A stretch of DNA of 64,000 bases from Magnetospirillum sp. (GCA_027532905.1 JAPZUA010000001.1:273565-337564); one strand, 5' to 3'; counted from the first letter of the stretch, positions 36,850-46,043 are shown. A program made the numbers and translations. Notes: a model not told the origin generated them from the letters alone.

Positions 36850-37641
36850 ATGTCGGATATTTTTTCGATGCGCGGGCGTACAGCCCTTGTCACAGGCGGC
36901 AGCGTGTCGATCGGTCGCGCGATAGCACTCGGTTTTGCCGCGCACGGCGCATCGGTTGCCGTCCAATCTGCAGCGAAGGCCGATGCAGTCTTCGGCTTGC
37001 CCGATGCCGCGCGCGATACGGCCGTCGATATCGCCAAACTCGGCGTCGCAGGGCATGCGATCGACGCCGATTTCGCGGAACCGGATGGCCCGCGCCGCAC
37101 CTTCGACGCTGCAATTGCAGCACTTGGTCGCGTCGATGTGCTGGTACTGTGCGCGTCGATCCAGACGCGCGTGGCCTTCGACGACATCACGCCGGCCCAG
37201 TTGGCGCTCGAGATGCGCATCAACCTGGAAGCGTCGATCGAGTTGCTGCAACTCGCCGTGCCGCCGATGCGCGAACGCCGCTGGGGCCGCGTGCTGACGA
37301 TCGGCAGCATCAACCAGGTGCGGCCCGAGCCGCAGCTTGCGACCTACGCGGCACTCAAAAGCGCCCAATGCAATATTGCAATGAACCTCGCCAAGCAGTC
37401 CGCGTGCGACAATGTCATGATCAACAATCTGTCGCCCGGGATTGTGGCGACCGAGCGAAATCGGTGGCGACGCAAAGATGCCGCCGAATGGCAAGCCATC
37501 CAGCAGAAAGCTGCCGGTACCGTCGGCCGCGCGGCGCAGCCGTCGGAAATGGTCGGGGCTGCACTTCTGCTGTGCTCGGATGCCGGCAGCTACATCGCGG
37601 GCGTCGATCTTATGGTAACGGCCGGCGCGCATCTTCCCTGA
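36850..37641 (+). CDS. SDR family oxidoreductase
   Basis: Short-chain dehydrogenase of 263 residues. The catalytic YAALK and GSIN are intact. The nucleotide loop reads TGGSVSIG, with Ser where the second glycine of TGxxxGxG is expected, a possible change in cofactor affinity. AAGGAG before ATG 36850. Ends GVDLMVTAGAHLP. Lies 21 bp behind the SMP-30 lactonase, so it probably oxidises the sugar that yields the lactone or a downstream keto-deoxy acid. Confidence 0.88.
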   Translation: MSDIFSMRGRTALVTGGSVSIGRAIALGFAAHGASVAVQSAAKADAVFGLPDAARDTAVDIAKLGVAGHAIDADFAEPDGPRRTFDAAIAALGRVDVLVLCASIQTRVAFDDITPAQLALEMRINLEASIELLQLAVPPMRERRWGRVLTIGSINQVRPEPQLATYAALKSAQCNIAMNLAKQSACDNVMINNLSPGIVATERNRWRRKDAAEWQAIQQKAAGTVGRAAQPSEMVGAALLLCSDAGSYIAGVDLMVTAGAHLP

Positions 37642-37701
37642 TCGACCCGACTGGTCTGACGGCGGCCCGTCAAATTCCGAATTTGAAAGGCGAACACCCA
37701 A

Positions 37702-39087
37702 ATGAAGCGCGACCTTGGAATCATCGTGTTTCCCGAATTCTTCCAGACCGAGGGCGTCGCGCAAGTGCTCGACAATCTCCAACAGCGCACCGGTCTCGCT
37801 GCGATCGCAACGTCGCCCTATGTGATGCGGCCAACACTTGACGGCGACGGCGGACGCGAACCGCCGATCGACGGTGGTGCGGGATCGGTTCGCCTGCTCG
37901 ATCGACCCTTGTGGGGTCGGCGCGAATTGTTCGTACGAACATCCGTCGCCTACGAACCCAACCGCGCGTTTTATGAAGGACTGCGCTATCAGCCGCCGGC
38001 ACCCGACAGCCATACGTCGGCGGACGGCGCCCTGGTCGGCAAAGCCTTGGCGCAGGCGCGCCAACGCGGTTTGCGCACCTATTTGCAGATCCAAGCGGCG
38101 ATTCCTCCAGGCTACCGCGTGCAGTTTGGCGGCCCCGATCCGGACGACGAGCCGCGCCATGTCGATGGCCGCATCGTTGGGGACCGGCTCGACAAAAACG
38201 GCTCCCTGGCGAGCCCCCATATCCGCGACTACACGGTGGCACTGCTGAAAGATCTGGCGCACGCCTATCCCGACATCGACGGGTTTCATATCGATTGGCC
38301 GGAATATCCCCCCTACACGCTCGACAGTGCATTTTTGGATTTCGGCACCCACGCCCAGGCGGCGGCAGCGCGAATGGGGCTCGATTTTGACGCAATGGTC
38401 GCCGACGCGACGCGCTGCCACGCTTGGCTCACGCAACGTCTGACGCTAGACGAACTCGCGCGCGGCATGACTGCCGTCGCCGACTATCCGGGCGTTGTCG
38501 CCATGTGTGGCTTGAAGGCCCGTCTGGCTGCCGAATGCGCGGCCGCTTGGCGCACGGCGGTTCCCGATAAACAAATCGTGTTGCGAAGTTTTCCGCCGCC
38601 TTGGACGGCGATCTCTGGATTCTCCTTCGAAGCAATGGCGCCGTTTGCCGACGCCATATCGGTTAAACTTTTCACGATGCATTGGCCGATGATGGTGGGA
38701 TCGTGGACCGCGCGTCTGCTGCGCGACAACCCGGCGCTCGGCTCCGCAAAAAGCGTTGCTCCGCTTGTCGCAAAAATTTTCGATGTCGCGGACACGCCCG
38801 AGGAATTTGGCGATGCCATCGGCCAGTATCCGGATCCGGAGGCGCCGCATCCGGTCGGTGCGGCGGCCATGGCGCGCAAAATCGAAGCGGCGCGGCGCCG
38901 GAGCGCGCCGACTTCCGTCTACGCGATGGCGCACGGCTACGGTCCCGTCGACGATTTTCGCGCGCGGCTGTCGACTGCCTGGGCTTCCTCGGCCCACAAA
39001 GTGTGGATCAATCGGTACGGGTATCTTTCCGACGAAAAACTCGACGCGATTGGGCTGGTTTGTCGGCCGCCGATGCTGCCGACTTGA
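37702..39087 (+). CDS. Unrecognised protein, possible TIM-barrel glycoside-hydrolase-like
   Basis: Protein of 461 residues without signal peptide or membrane segments; I do not recognise the family. Visible: RGLRTYLQIQAAIPPG, then PDIDGFHIDWPEYPPYT and IVLRSFPPPWTAISGF, spaced like strands of a barrel with acidic catalytic residues, and HKVWINRYGYLSDEKLDAIG at the end, resembling the closing strand of glycosidase-like barrels. It is the last gene of the lactonase/SDR operon and the last of island 1. A role in splitting a glycoside imported intact is possible but unproven. Confidence 0.55.
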   Translation: MKRDLGIIVFPEFFQTEGVAQVLDNLQQRTGLAAIATSPYVMRPTLDGDGGREPPIDGGAGSVRLLDRPLWGRRELFVRTSVAYEPNRAFYEGLRYQPPAPDSHTSADGALVGKALAQARQRGLRTYLQIQAAIPPGYRVQFGGPDPDDEPRHVDGRIVGDRLDKNGSLASPHIRDYTVALLKDLAHAYPDIDGFHIDWPEYPPYTLDSAFLDFGTHAQAAAARMGLDFDAMVADATRCHAWLTQRLTLDELARGMTAVADYPGVVAMCGLKARLAAECAAAWRTAVPDKQIVLRSFPPPWTAISGFSFEAMAPFADAISVKLFTMHWPMMVGSWTARLLRDNPALGSAKSVAPLVAKIFDVADTPEEFGDAIGQYPDPEAPHPVGAAAMARKIEAARRRSAPTSVYAMAHGYGPVDDFRARLSTAWASSAHKVWINRYGYLSDEKLDAIGLVCRPPMLPT

Positions 39088-39293
39088 GCCTTGCGCATTT
39101 CGACGCGACGGCGGTTGACTGATATGGACACCGGCAATTGCAGTGTTCGCTACGCGAGCCGTCGGCCGCTTTCTTGTACGAATATGCACTGTGCCGAAGC
39201 TCGATGGCGCCCCAAGATTTCGGATCGTGGATGTCTCCGACAATCCGTTTTAGGGGCGGCTTAAAACCGTTTTCCAACGAACGGCTCTGCCGA

Positions 39294-39338
39294 TGGTCGG
39301 AGCGAGAGGATTCGAACCTCCGGCCCCTAGCTCCCGAA
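39294..39338 (-). repeat. Attachment-site-like copy 2 of the tRNA-Pro 3' end
   Basis: Identical over 45 bases to 58688-58732, the 3' half of tRNA-Pro including the CCA end and T arm. The similarity ends in the anticodon loop. Same orientation as the other two copies. It forms the junction between islands 1 and 2. Confidence 0.88.
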
Positions 39339-39685
39339 CTATTGGGCTTTCCAGTGAAATCAATATGAGTTGGAAGATTTTCGGACCTTTTTGGGGCAAA
39401 CTTCGGTTCCCCTGCGCTTGACCACCCGTTCCAAAACTTCTGCTCAGCTCGAATGCCTTCGCCATCCTCAACGTGCGTCCGTGCCCGCGCATGGCCGTTG
39501 CGAGAAAAATTAGACTGTCAGCAAAGTATGCACCTGAAGCGTTGCGCTGCAGACAGCGGAAATCGAGCAAGACGAGCTACCCTACAGCCACGATCATCGG
39601 CACGGCGATGCCTGCAGCGAATGCGGACGTGATTTTGTCGAACTCGGACACGAACAGACTAATAAACGGATTCGCCTGGATCGCG

Positions 39686-39714
39686 GCGTCACGGGACCGT
39701 AACATAACTGTCAT
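39686..39714 (+). promoter_or_regulatory. PHO-box-like repeats upstream of phoX
   Basis: Three 7-mers at exact 11-bp spacing: GCGTCAC (39686), CCGTAAC (39697) and CTGTCAT (39708), the pattern bound by PhoB. If the first two form the box, CATAAT at 39712-39717 is a suitably placed -10 element and the leader is short, just covering the GGGAGGGG ribosome site. Confidence 0.65.
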
Positions 39715-39734
39715 AATTTGAGTGGGAGGGGAAA

Positions 39735-41672
39735 ATGGCGAATTCAAACGATGATCCCGAAATGCACGGCATCGAACGGCCGATGGGTCGCGTCTTCGCC
39801 GATATTGCGGCTGAACGCCTGTCGCGCCGCACTGTGCTTGCCGGTGCCGCTTCGATAGCTGTCGGCGCAGCCATGCCCGCCGAAGCGCAGACGCGGCGGA
39901 ACGCCTTGCGCTTTGCCGATGCGACGAGCGATCTCGACGGGAACGACCATGTGTCGCCCGGCTACAAGCGCCAAGTCGTGGTGCGCTGGGGCGACCCGCT
40001 CTTCGTCGACGCGCCCGAATTCGATCCAACCACCCAGACCGGCGCCAAACAGGAGCGCCAGTTCGGCTACAACAACGACTTTATGTGGTTCTTTCCCCTA
40101 CCCTACGGCTCACGCAGTTCGACGCGCGGCCTGCTGCATGCGAACCACGAATACTGCAACGGCAATCTGATGTTCCCGGGCATCGGCGAGCGTGGCAACC
40201 AGACCAAAGCACAGTGCGACGTCGAGATGGCGGCACACGGACTAAGCACGGTCGAAATCGCCAAGATCGACGGGGCTTGGCGCGTGGTCAAAGACAGCCG
40301 ATACAATCGCCGCCTCAGTGCGGCGGGTTCGGCGTTCCGTGTTTCGGGTCCGGCCGCTGGCCATCCGCGGCTGCGCTCGAACGAGGACCGCACGGGCACG
40401 CTCGTCGTGGGCACCCTGAACAACTGCGCGGGCGGCGTCACGCCGTGGGGAACGGTTCTGTCGGGCGAGGAGAACTTCAACGGTTATTTCGGCGGCGACG
40501 CGTCCAAGACGCCGGAAGCAGCCAACCATCGCCGCTACGGCGTTTCGCCGTGGCAAGGGGCACCCTGGGCCAATTACTTCGAACGCTTCCAGGTCGAGAC
40601 GAATTGGAACGAACCCAATCGCTTCGGCTGGGTCGTCGAATACGATCCCTACGATCCGCAGTCGACGCCGGTCAAACGCACGGCATTGGGGCGCTTCAAG
40701 CACGAAGGTGCGACTTGCGTCGTGTGTCCCGACGGGCGCGTCGCGGTCTATTCGGGCGACGACGAGCGGTTCGAGTATGTCTACCGCTTCGTCACGCGCG
40801 GCACCTACGATCCCAAGAACCGGCGCGCCAACCGCGACCTGCTCGACGACGGCACGCTGTCGGTCGCGCAGTTCCAAGCCGACGGCACGCTGCGCTGGCT
40901 GCCGCTGGTGCACGGCCAAGGACCGCTGACGGCCGCCAACGGTTTTGCGAGCCAAGCCGACGTGCTGATCGAAGCGCGCCGTGCCGCCGATCTCGTCGGT
41001 GCCACGCCGATGGATCGGCCCGAAGACGTCGAAACCGATCCCGTCACGGGGCGCACCTACGTGGTGTGCACCTACAACGAACGCCGTGCAGCGGCCGACG
41101 CCAGCGATGCGCGCGCACGCGCGAACGGCCCGAACCCGCGCGCCGACAACCGCACGGGCCACATCGTCGAGATGATTCCGCCGGGCGGCCGCGGGCCGCG
41201 CGCCGACCATGCGGCCGATGTGTTTCGCTGGGACATTCTGCTGCTTGCGGGCGACCCCGCCGATCCGGCCGCGCGCGCCAAATACGGGCCGGGCGTGGGT
41301 CCGCACGGATGGCTCGCAGCGCCCGACAACATCGCCTTCGACCCGAAAGGGCGCATGTGGATCGCGACCGACGGCATGCCGACCCAAGCCGTGCCCGCCC
41401 GCTCGGACGGCATCTTCGGCACCGAACTCGAAGGGCCCGGCCGCGCCGTGACCAAACGCCTCTACGGCGCGCCGTCGGGGGCAGAGGTTTGCGGGCCCTG
41501 CTTCACGCCCGACGGCAAGACGCTGTTTCTGGCGATCCAACATCCGGGCGAAGCGCGCGGTTCGAACTTCGAAAATCCATCGACGCGATGGCCCGATTTC
41601 CGCCCCGACATGCCGCCGCGTCCGTCGGTCGTCGCGATCGAGAAAATCGACGGCGGCGAAATCGGCAGCTAG
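39735..41672 (+). CDS. phoX: PhoX family alkaline phosphatase
   Basis: Secreted phosphatase of 645 residues (DUF839/PhoX). A Tat signal RLSRRTVLAGAASIAVGAA is preceded by a 28-residue N-terminal stretch, as in other PhoX proteins. Family motifs: LLHANHEYCNGNLMFPG, NNCAGGVTPWGTVLSGEENFNGYF, RFKHEGA and RPEDVETDPVTGRTYV. PhoX binds iron and calcium and releases phosphate from organic esters in the periplasm under phosphate starvation. Strong GGGAGGGG before ATG 39735 and PHO-box-like repeats upstream. A 19-bp-arm hairpin ends the gene. Confidence 0.93.
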   Translation: MANSNDDPEMHGIERPMGRVFADIAAERLSRRTVLAGAASIAVGAAMPAEAQTRRNALRFADATSDLDGNDHVSPGYKRQVVVRWGDPLFVDAPEFDPTTQTGAKQERQFGYNNDFMWFFPLPYGSRSSTRGLLHANHEYCNGNLMFPGIGERGNQTKAQCDVEMAAHGLSTVEIAKIDGAWRVVKDSRYNRRLSAAGSAFRVSGPAAGHPRLRSNEDRTGTLVVGTLNNCAGGVTPWGTVLSGEENFNGYFGGDASKTPEAANHRRYGVSPWQGAPWANYFERFQVETNWNEPNRFGWVVEYDPYDPQSTPVKRTALGRFKHEGATCVVCPDGRVAVYSGDDERFEYVYRFVTRGTYDPKNRRANRDLLDDGTLSVAQFQADGTLRWLPLVHGQGPLTAANGFASQADVLIEARRAADLVGATPMDRPEDVETDPVTGRTYVVCTYNERRAAADASDARARANGPNPRADNRTGHIVEMIPPGGRGPRADHAADVFRWDILLLAGDPADPAARAKYGPGVGPHGWLAAPDNIAFDPKGRMWIATDGMPTQAVPARSDGIFGTELEGPGRAVTKRLYGAPSGAEVCGPCFTPDGKTLFLAIQHPGEARGSNFENPSTRWPDFRPDMPPRPSVVAIEKIDGGEIGS

Positions 41673-41686
41673 GCGGAAAGCTTCCA

Positions 41687-41733
41687 GTCGGCGGCCATTC
41701 GTCGCGGCTACGTGGCGACAAATGGCCGCCGAC
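41687..41733. terminator. Bidirectional terminator between phoX and the convergent ABC operon
   Basis: Inverted repeat with 19-bp arms, GTCGGCGGCCATTCGTCGC against GCGACAAATGGCCGCCGAC, one mismatch, 9-base loop. It sits between two converging transcription units, with no long T-run on either side. Confidence 0.75.
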
Positions 41734-41767
41734 AGAACTTGACGAGTGCATGCATACACCCTGCCGC

Positions 41768-42862
41768 TTAAGCGGTCAGGAACTGCATGCGCTCCGGCGC
41801 CAACGAGACGGCGACCAAAGCGCCAACCTCGATCAGACCCGACACACTTTGGAAGGGTGCTTCGACCGTCACTTCGCTGCGGCCCAGGGCCACATTGTAA
41901 CGGACCGCGGCGCCCAGAAACTCGCGATGGACCACCTTGCCCGTCAGCGCATTATCGGCACCGTCGTCCTTTGCGCGCACCAGTTCGGCATATTGCGGAC
42001 GAAAGACCAGCCGTGCAGCGTGAGTCGCAGTCACGCTCGGCGGGATCGGCAATCTGGCGCCGCCTTTGATCTCGAACATGCGATCTGCACCGTCGGTCAA
42101 CACCTCGCCCTCGAGAATATTGGCAGCCCCCAAAAAGCCGGCGACAAACAAGTTTGCTGGCTTTTCGTAGAGTTCCATTGGCGTACCGACTTGCTGTACA
42201 ATACCGTCATTCATTACGGCGATACGATCGCAGATCGTGTTGGCCTCTTCCTGGTCGTGGGTTACGAAGATTGTCGTGAGCCCCAAACGCTGCTGCAGAT
42301 CGCGAAGCTCGCGGCGCACCTGCACGCGCATCTTGGCGTCCAGGTTCGACAATGGCTCGTCGAGCAGCAACACCTTGGGTTCGACGACCACGGTCCGCGC
42401 CACGGCCACACGCTGCTGCTGCCCACCCGAGAGTTGCGAAGGCCGACGTTCGGCAAGATGGCCAAGGCCGACGAGGTCGAGTGCTGCTGCCACGCGCCGA
42501 GCGATTTCGGCCTTCGGCAACCTGCGTTCTTCGAGTCCAAAGGCAACGTTCTTTGCCACCGTCATATGCGGCCATAGCGCATAAGATTGGAAGACCATCC
42601 CGACATCGCGCTTCCACGGCGGCAGCGCCGAAATGTCGCTGTCGCCGATCATCACGCGGCCCGACTGGGCGACGTTGAATCCGGCGATGAGCCGCAACAA
42701 TGTCGTTTTGCCGCAGCCGGACGGCCCAAGAAAAGCGAAGAACTCGCCCGGCTTCACTTCAAGATTGATGTTCTTGAGAACATGCGTGGCGCCGTAGGAG
42801 AGGTTCACCTCCTCGACCAAAACGCCTGAGGCATTGGCTCGGGCTGGTGCTTCGACAAACAT
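41768..42862 (-). CDS. ABC transporter ATP-binding protein (AfuC/PotA type)
   Basis: ATPase of 364 residues. Walker A GPSGCGKTT, signature LSGGQQQR, Walker B LLLDEPLSNLD and switch His in VTHDQEEA. After residue 240 a TOBE-like regulatory domain follows, as in Fe3+, polyamine, phosphonate and hexose-phosphate importers. It energises the two-domain permease just upstream (gap of 9 bp). Last gene of the operon. Confidence 0.92.
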   Translation of the reverse strand: MFVEAPARANASGVLVEEVNLSYGATHVLKNINLEVKPGEFFAFLGPSGCGKTTLLRLIAGFNVAQSGRVMIGDSDISALPPWKRDVGMVFQSYALWPHMTVAKNVAFGLEERRLPKAEIARRVAAALDLVGLGHLAERRPSQLSGGQQQRVAVARTVVVEPKVLLLDEPLSNLDAKMRVQVRRELRDLQQRLGLTTIFVTHDQEEANTICDRIAVMNDGIVQQVGTPMELYEKPANLFVAGFLGAANILEGEVLTDGADRMFEIKGGARLPIPPSVTATHAARLVFRPQYAELVRAKDDGADNALTGKVVHREFLGAAVRYNVALGRSEVTVEAPFQSVSGLIEVGALVAVSLAPERMQFLTA

Positions 42863-42871
42863 GACGATGCC

Positions 42872-44584
42872 TCAATGTTTGACTGCACCCGACCGTTCAC
42901 GGTCAAGCAGCCAGTGGGAGAGAAAAGTACACAAACCGACGATGATGACCGCGATCATGCCAAGGGCAGCGCCCGGGCCGCGGCCCGCAGGGGATTGCAT
43001 GTAGACGTAAAGCCCATAGGCCAACGGCGCATCGGAAGTGTTCTGCACCAGCATCATCGTGGCCGAAAGCTCGACCGAGGCAGTGGCAAAGGCAGTGACG
43101 AAGCCCGCGAGCATGCCGCCGACCATCAGCGGCAGCAAGATCCGGCGCACCGTACGCGCCTTTGTTGCCCCAAGATTCTCGGCCGCCTCTTCGAGTTGCG
43201 GCGAAACCTGCTGCAAGCCGGCTGTACAGGCGCGCAAAGCGTAGGGAAGCCGCCGAACCGCCAGCGCGACGACGATGATGACCCAGAACGTCGCAAGCGA
43301 CTGGCCGGACGGCAACGTCACGCCGTAATAGGTGCGCAGGTAGCCGATGCCGATCACCACGCCAGGCACGGCAAGCGCACCCATCGCCAGATAGTCGAGC
43401 ATCTGTCGGCCCGGAATCTTCGTGCGCTGCACAAGCCATGCAATCGCCGATCCAACAATGACGGCGATGATTCCCGCCAATGTCGAATAGATAAGCGTGT
43501 TCCAGATAAACTGCGGGCTCTCGGTCAGGACTTTGCCGTAGTGCGCAAGCGTGTAGTCGTCGGGCAACGGCGCAAAAGACCAGACCGTGGCGAACGAGAG
43601 CAAGATCAGCCCAATATGGGGTGCGAGCGTCAAAGCGAGGATCAGAAACACGACGCCATAGGCCGCGACCTTGTCGATCCCCTTCATCTCGCGCTTGGCA
43701 AGACCGCCGCCGCCACGCTGGACGGTGGCGTAGTCGCGCCCGCGCGTCGCAAAGGTAGCGATCCACATAGCGATCATCGACACCGAAATAAGCACGACTG
43801 AAATGACGTAGCCCATCGGATCGTTCAATCCGATCGAAGTGATGCGCAGATAGGCTTGCGGTGCAAGCAGGTCCTTGGCGTTGAGCAGCAGCGGCGTGGC
43901 AAGGTCGTCGAAAACCTTAATGAAGACGAGGCTGGCTCCCGCCACGTAGCCCGGCATGGCGAGAGGGAAAACGACTTTGGCGAAGAGCCGGAAGCCCGAC
44001 GCGCCAAGATTCTGTGCACTTTCCTCCATCGCTCGGTCGATATTGGCAAGTGATGCCGAGACGTTGAGCAAGATGAACGGAAAGTAATGAACGGCCTGCA
44101 ACAGAATGACGCCGTTCAAACCCTCCATGAACGGAATGTTGATGTCGAACCAGTCGCCGAGCAGCAGATTGAAGGTGCCATTCCGCCCGAACAGCAGTTG
44201 CATGGCAACCGCACCGGCAAAGGGCGGCATGATGAGCGGCACGACACCCAGCGTCTGGATTAATACTGCGCCCCGAAACTGGAAGCGCGAGGTGATATAG
44301 GCCAGCGGAAGCGCAAACACCGTGCCCCAAAGAACCGACATCGTCGAAACATAGACCGAGTTCCAGAGCGAGCGGACGAACAGATCGTTGCGCAGGAAAT
44401 CGGCAAAGTTTACGAGCGTGAAACCGCCTGTGCGCGGATCAACGAAGGCGACGACCACGACAGTTGCGACTGGAACTACCAGAAACAGAAGAAGAAATGC
44501 CGCCACTGCCCCGGCCAGCAGATACTGACCGAGTGGAATCGATTGCCTGCGCGATGCGGCAGCGGCGGCGGCAGTTGCGCTCAA
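42872..44584 (-). CDS. ABC transporter permease, fused two-domain (AfuB/PhnU-V like)
   Basis: Inner-membrane protein of 570 residues with about twelve membrane segments, two binding-protein-dependent permease domains in one chain. Two EAA loops are visible: EESAQNLGASGFRLFAKVVFP and EEAAENLGATKARTVRRILLP. This architecture is typical of iron, 2-aminoethylphosphonate and sugar-phosphate importers. The start is TTG at 44584, overlapping the binding-protein stop (TTGA), so translation is coupled. Confidence 0.9.
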   Translation of the reverse strand: MSATAAAAAASRRQSIPLGQYLLAGAVAAFLLLFLVVPVATVVVVAFVDPRTGGFTLVNFADFLRNDLFVRSLWNSVYVSTMSVLWGTVFALPLAYITSRFQFRGAVLIQTLGVVPLIMPPFAGAVAMQLLFGRNGTFNLLLGDWFDINIPFMEGLNGVILLQAVHYFPFILLNVSASLANIDRAMEESAQNLGASGFRLFAKVVFPLAMPGYVAGASLVFIKVFDDLATPLLLNAKDLLAPQAYLRITSIGLNDPMGYVISVVLISVSMIAMWIATFATRGRDYATVQRGGGGLAKREMKGIDKVAAYGVVFLILALTLAPHIGLILLSFATVWSFAPLPDDYTLAHYGKVLTESPQFIWNTLIYSTLAGIIAVIVGSAIAWLVQRTKIPGRQMLDYLAMGALAVPGVVIGIGYLRTYYGVTLPSGQSLATFWVIIVVALAVRRLPYALRACTAGLQQVSPQLEEAAENLGATKARTVRRILLPLMVGGMLAGFVTAFATASVELSATMMLVQNTSDAPLAYGLYVYMQSPAGRGPGAALGMIAVIIVGLCTFLSHWLLDRERSGAVKH

Positions 44585-45933
44585 GGTGCGAGCCGCGCCG
44601 CCTCGGCGGTCTTGGCCATCGCGGCGGCATACTTCTCCTTAGCGAAGCTCGACCATTGCTGCTCGAGCTCGGCTTGACGCGGGGCTTTGGCCTGCGGCGT
44701 GCTTGCTTGAAAGGATGCGCGGATCTCTTCCGACACAGCTTGCTCTGCCGTAATGGGCATGGCTGAGATCAGGGCGCGTGCCTCGGCGAGTCGAGCCCGC
44801 GCGGCCGGATTGTCGCGGCGCGCAAGACGCGCTTCAACGTCGTGGATCGCCTTGGTCACGGCTTTCAAAGGCTCGAGATTGAAGGTGATCAATTGATCGA
44901 ACAACACGTCGACAACCGCGTAGCGGCGCTCGGAAACGCCGACATCGAATTCGAATCCTGGCAGCCCGATGGCGCCGGTGAACGGATTGGGATAGCCCTC
45001 CGGCGCCTTGGCATAGGTCGCCGGATTCACAGGCAAGCGGCTGATCGCCGGGGTAAGCAGAAGTTCTTGACCTGCGTCCGACAGAAGAAAATCGACGAAG
45101 GCGCGCGCTGCAGCCTGATTGGGCGCATTGGCGATGATGCCGACATTGGCTGGCACAACGGTCGAGACGGTCGGGTAGACGAACCTGACAGGGAAGTTTG
45201 CGGCGCGTGCCGAAAAGGCAAAAAAGTCGATGACGACGCCCAGTCCGACCTGTCCTGAGTTGACGGCATCGGGCACGCCAAAGGAGCGATCGGTGATCGC
45301 GCGCATGTTTCCCGACATTGCCTTCAGTGTCGCCCAGCCTTTTTCCCAGCCTTCGCCCTGCAATATCGTCTCCACCGTCAGATGGGTGGTTCCCGAGCGC
45401 GACGGCGTGGTGATCATGGCGTGATCGAAATAGACGGCTTTGCCAAGATCGGACCATTCCTTGGGATCTGGCAGACGGTTGGCGCGGGTATAGCGCTCGT
45501 TCCACATGATGCCGTAGCCCGACGCGGCAAAACCGAAAAACATGCCGTCGGGATCGTTGATGTTGTAGGGACCGAGCTTTGCCGGGATGCCCGGCGCATT
45601 CGGCTTGTGGGCCTGGAGAAGCCCCGCGCGCTTGAGGACCTCGAACGCATCGGGTGCCGACGCCCAGAAAAGATCGACTTGGTTATTGGCGCGTGTTTCC
45701 TGGACGAAACGCACGCCCGCATTCGTATTGCGGTTCTGCACCTCAAGCGTGACGCCCGGCACGGCCGTTTCAAAGGCCTTTTTGAAAGGGTCCGTTACGT
45801 CCTTCGAAAAGGAAGTCACCACGGTTACCTTGCCGCTCGGGGCTTGCGCCTGGGCGTTGCCGAGGGAAAAACCGAGTGCCAGCACAGCGGCGGTCGCAGC
45901 GGTCACAAAGATTGCAAAGCGTCGGTTCGACAT
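44581..45933 (-). CDS. ABC transporter substrate-binding protein (AfuA/PhnS-like)
   Basis: Periplasmic binding protein of 450 residues. Signal peptide MSNRRFAIFVTAATAAVLALG ending around AQAQA; body opens VTVVTSFSKDVTDPFKKAF and contains RANNQVDLFWASAPDAF and SGYGIMWNERY, typical of family 1 iron/phosphonate-type receptors. A C-terminal helical extension rich in Ala, Arg and Glu (from about residue 370) is longer than usual. It follows the Na/Pi cotransporter in the same direction by 110 bp, so both may be read from one Pho-controlled promoter. Ligand most likely an organophosphorus compound by context. Confidence 0.85.
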   Translation of the reverse strand: MSNRRFAIFVTAATAAVLALGFSLGNAQAQAPSGKVTVVTSFSKDVTDPFKKAFETAVPGVTLEVQNRNTNAGVRFVQETRANNQVDLFWASAPDAFEVLKRAGLLQAHKPNAPGIPAKLGPYNINDPDGMFFGFAASGYGIMWNERYTRANRLPDPKEWSDLGKAVYFDHAMITTPSRSGTTHLTVETILQGEGWEKGWATLKAMSGNMRAITDRSFGVPDAVNSGQVGLGVVIDFFAFSARAANFPVRFVYPTVSTVVPANVGIIANAPNQAAARAFVDFLLSDAGQELLLTPAISRLPVNPATYAKAPEGYPNPFTGAIGLPGFEFDVGVSERRYAVVDVLFDQLITFNLEPLKAVTKAIHDVEARLARRDNPAARARLAEARALISAMPITAEQAVSEEIRASFQASTPQAKAPRQAELEQQWSSFAKEKYAAAMAKTAEAARLAP

Positions 45934-46043
45934 GGGGGGCTTTCCTCTTTGGTTTCGACTTCTTGCAGCCATCGACGGCTGCCAAGTCATTTCAGAAAAA
46001 GATACAGTCAGCTTGGATGCAGCGAAAGAGCCATGAGATGCAG

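Larger units (their letters stand above)
114..39293. mobile_element. Putative genomic island 1 (carbohydrate-acid catabolism), tRNA-Pro site
   Basis: The region is bounded by direct 45-bp repeats derived from the 3' end of tRNA-Pro. Its content is entirely accessory: two tripartite tricarboxylate transporter sets, two sugar ABC importers, three sulfatases, several dehydratases, lactonases and dehydrogenases, and four local regulators (LysR, GntR, LacI, plus their operators). No integrase, relaxase or phage structural gene is visible. The single mismatch in the distal repeat suggests it is the older of the two insertions. The boundary calls are inference; comparison with a relative lacking the island would settle them. 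Confidence 0.6.
39088..39734. other. Island junction, gene-free
   Basis: Contains the second tRNA-derived repeat (39294-39338) and the phoX promoter (39686-39725). No credible gene: the open frames crossing 39138-39570 are translations of the tRNA-like sequence in both strands. The 39339-39400 segment resembles 159-220 at the other island end. Confidence 0.6.

Noticed and set aside
37670-37686. Palindrome TCAAATTCCGAATTTGA between two co-directional genes
   Set aside because: Perfect but short, without T-run or a second copy; not enough to call an operator or terminator.
36286-38436. A 716-residue minus-strand frame
   Set aside because: Lies opposite the SMP-30, SDR and 461-residue genes; composition is Arg/Cys/His-rich as in GC-rich antisense frames, with no domain.
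39138-39570. Frames on both strands across the second tRNA-like repeat
   Set aside because: Same tRNA-derived artefact; real features here are the repeat and the phoX promoter.
40085-42577. An 830-residue plus-strand frame
   Set aside because: Overlaps phoX in another frame and the ABC ATPase on the opposite strand; no motifs.
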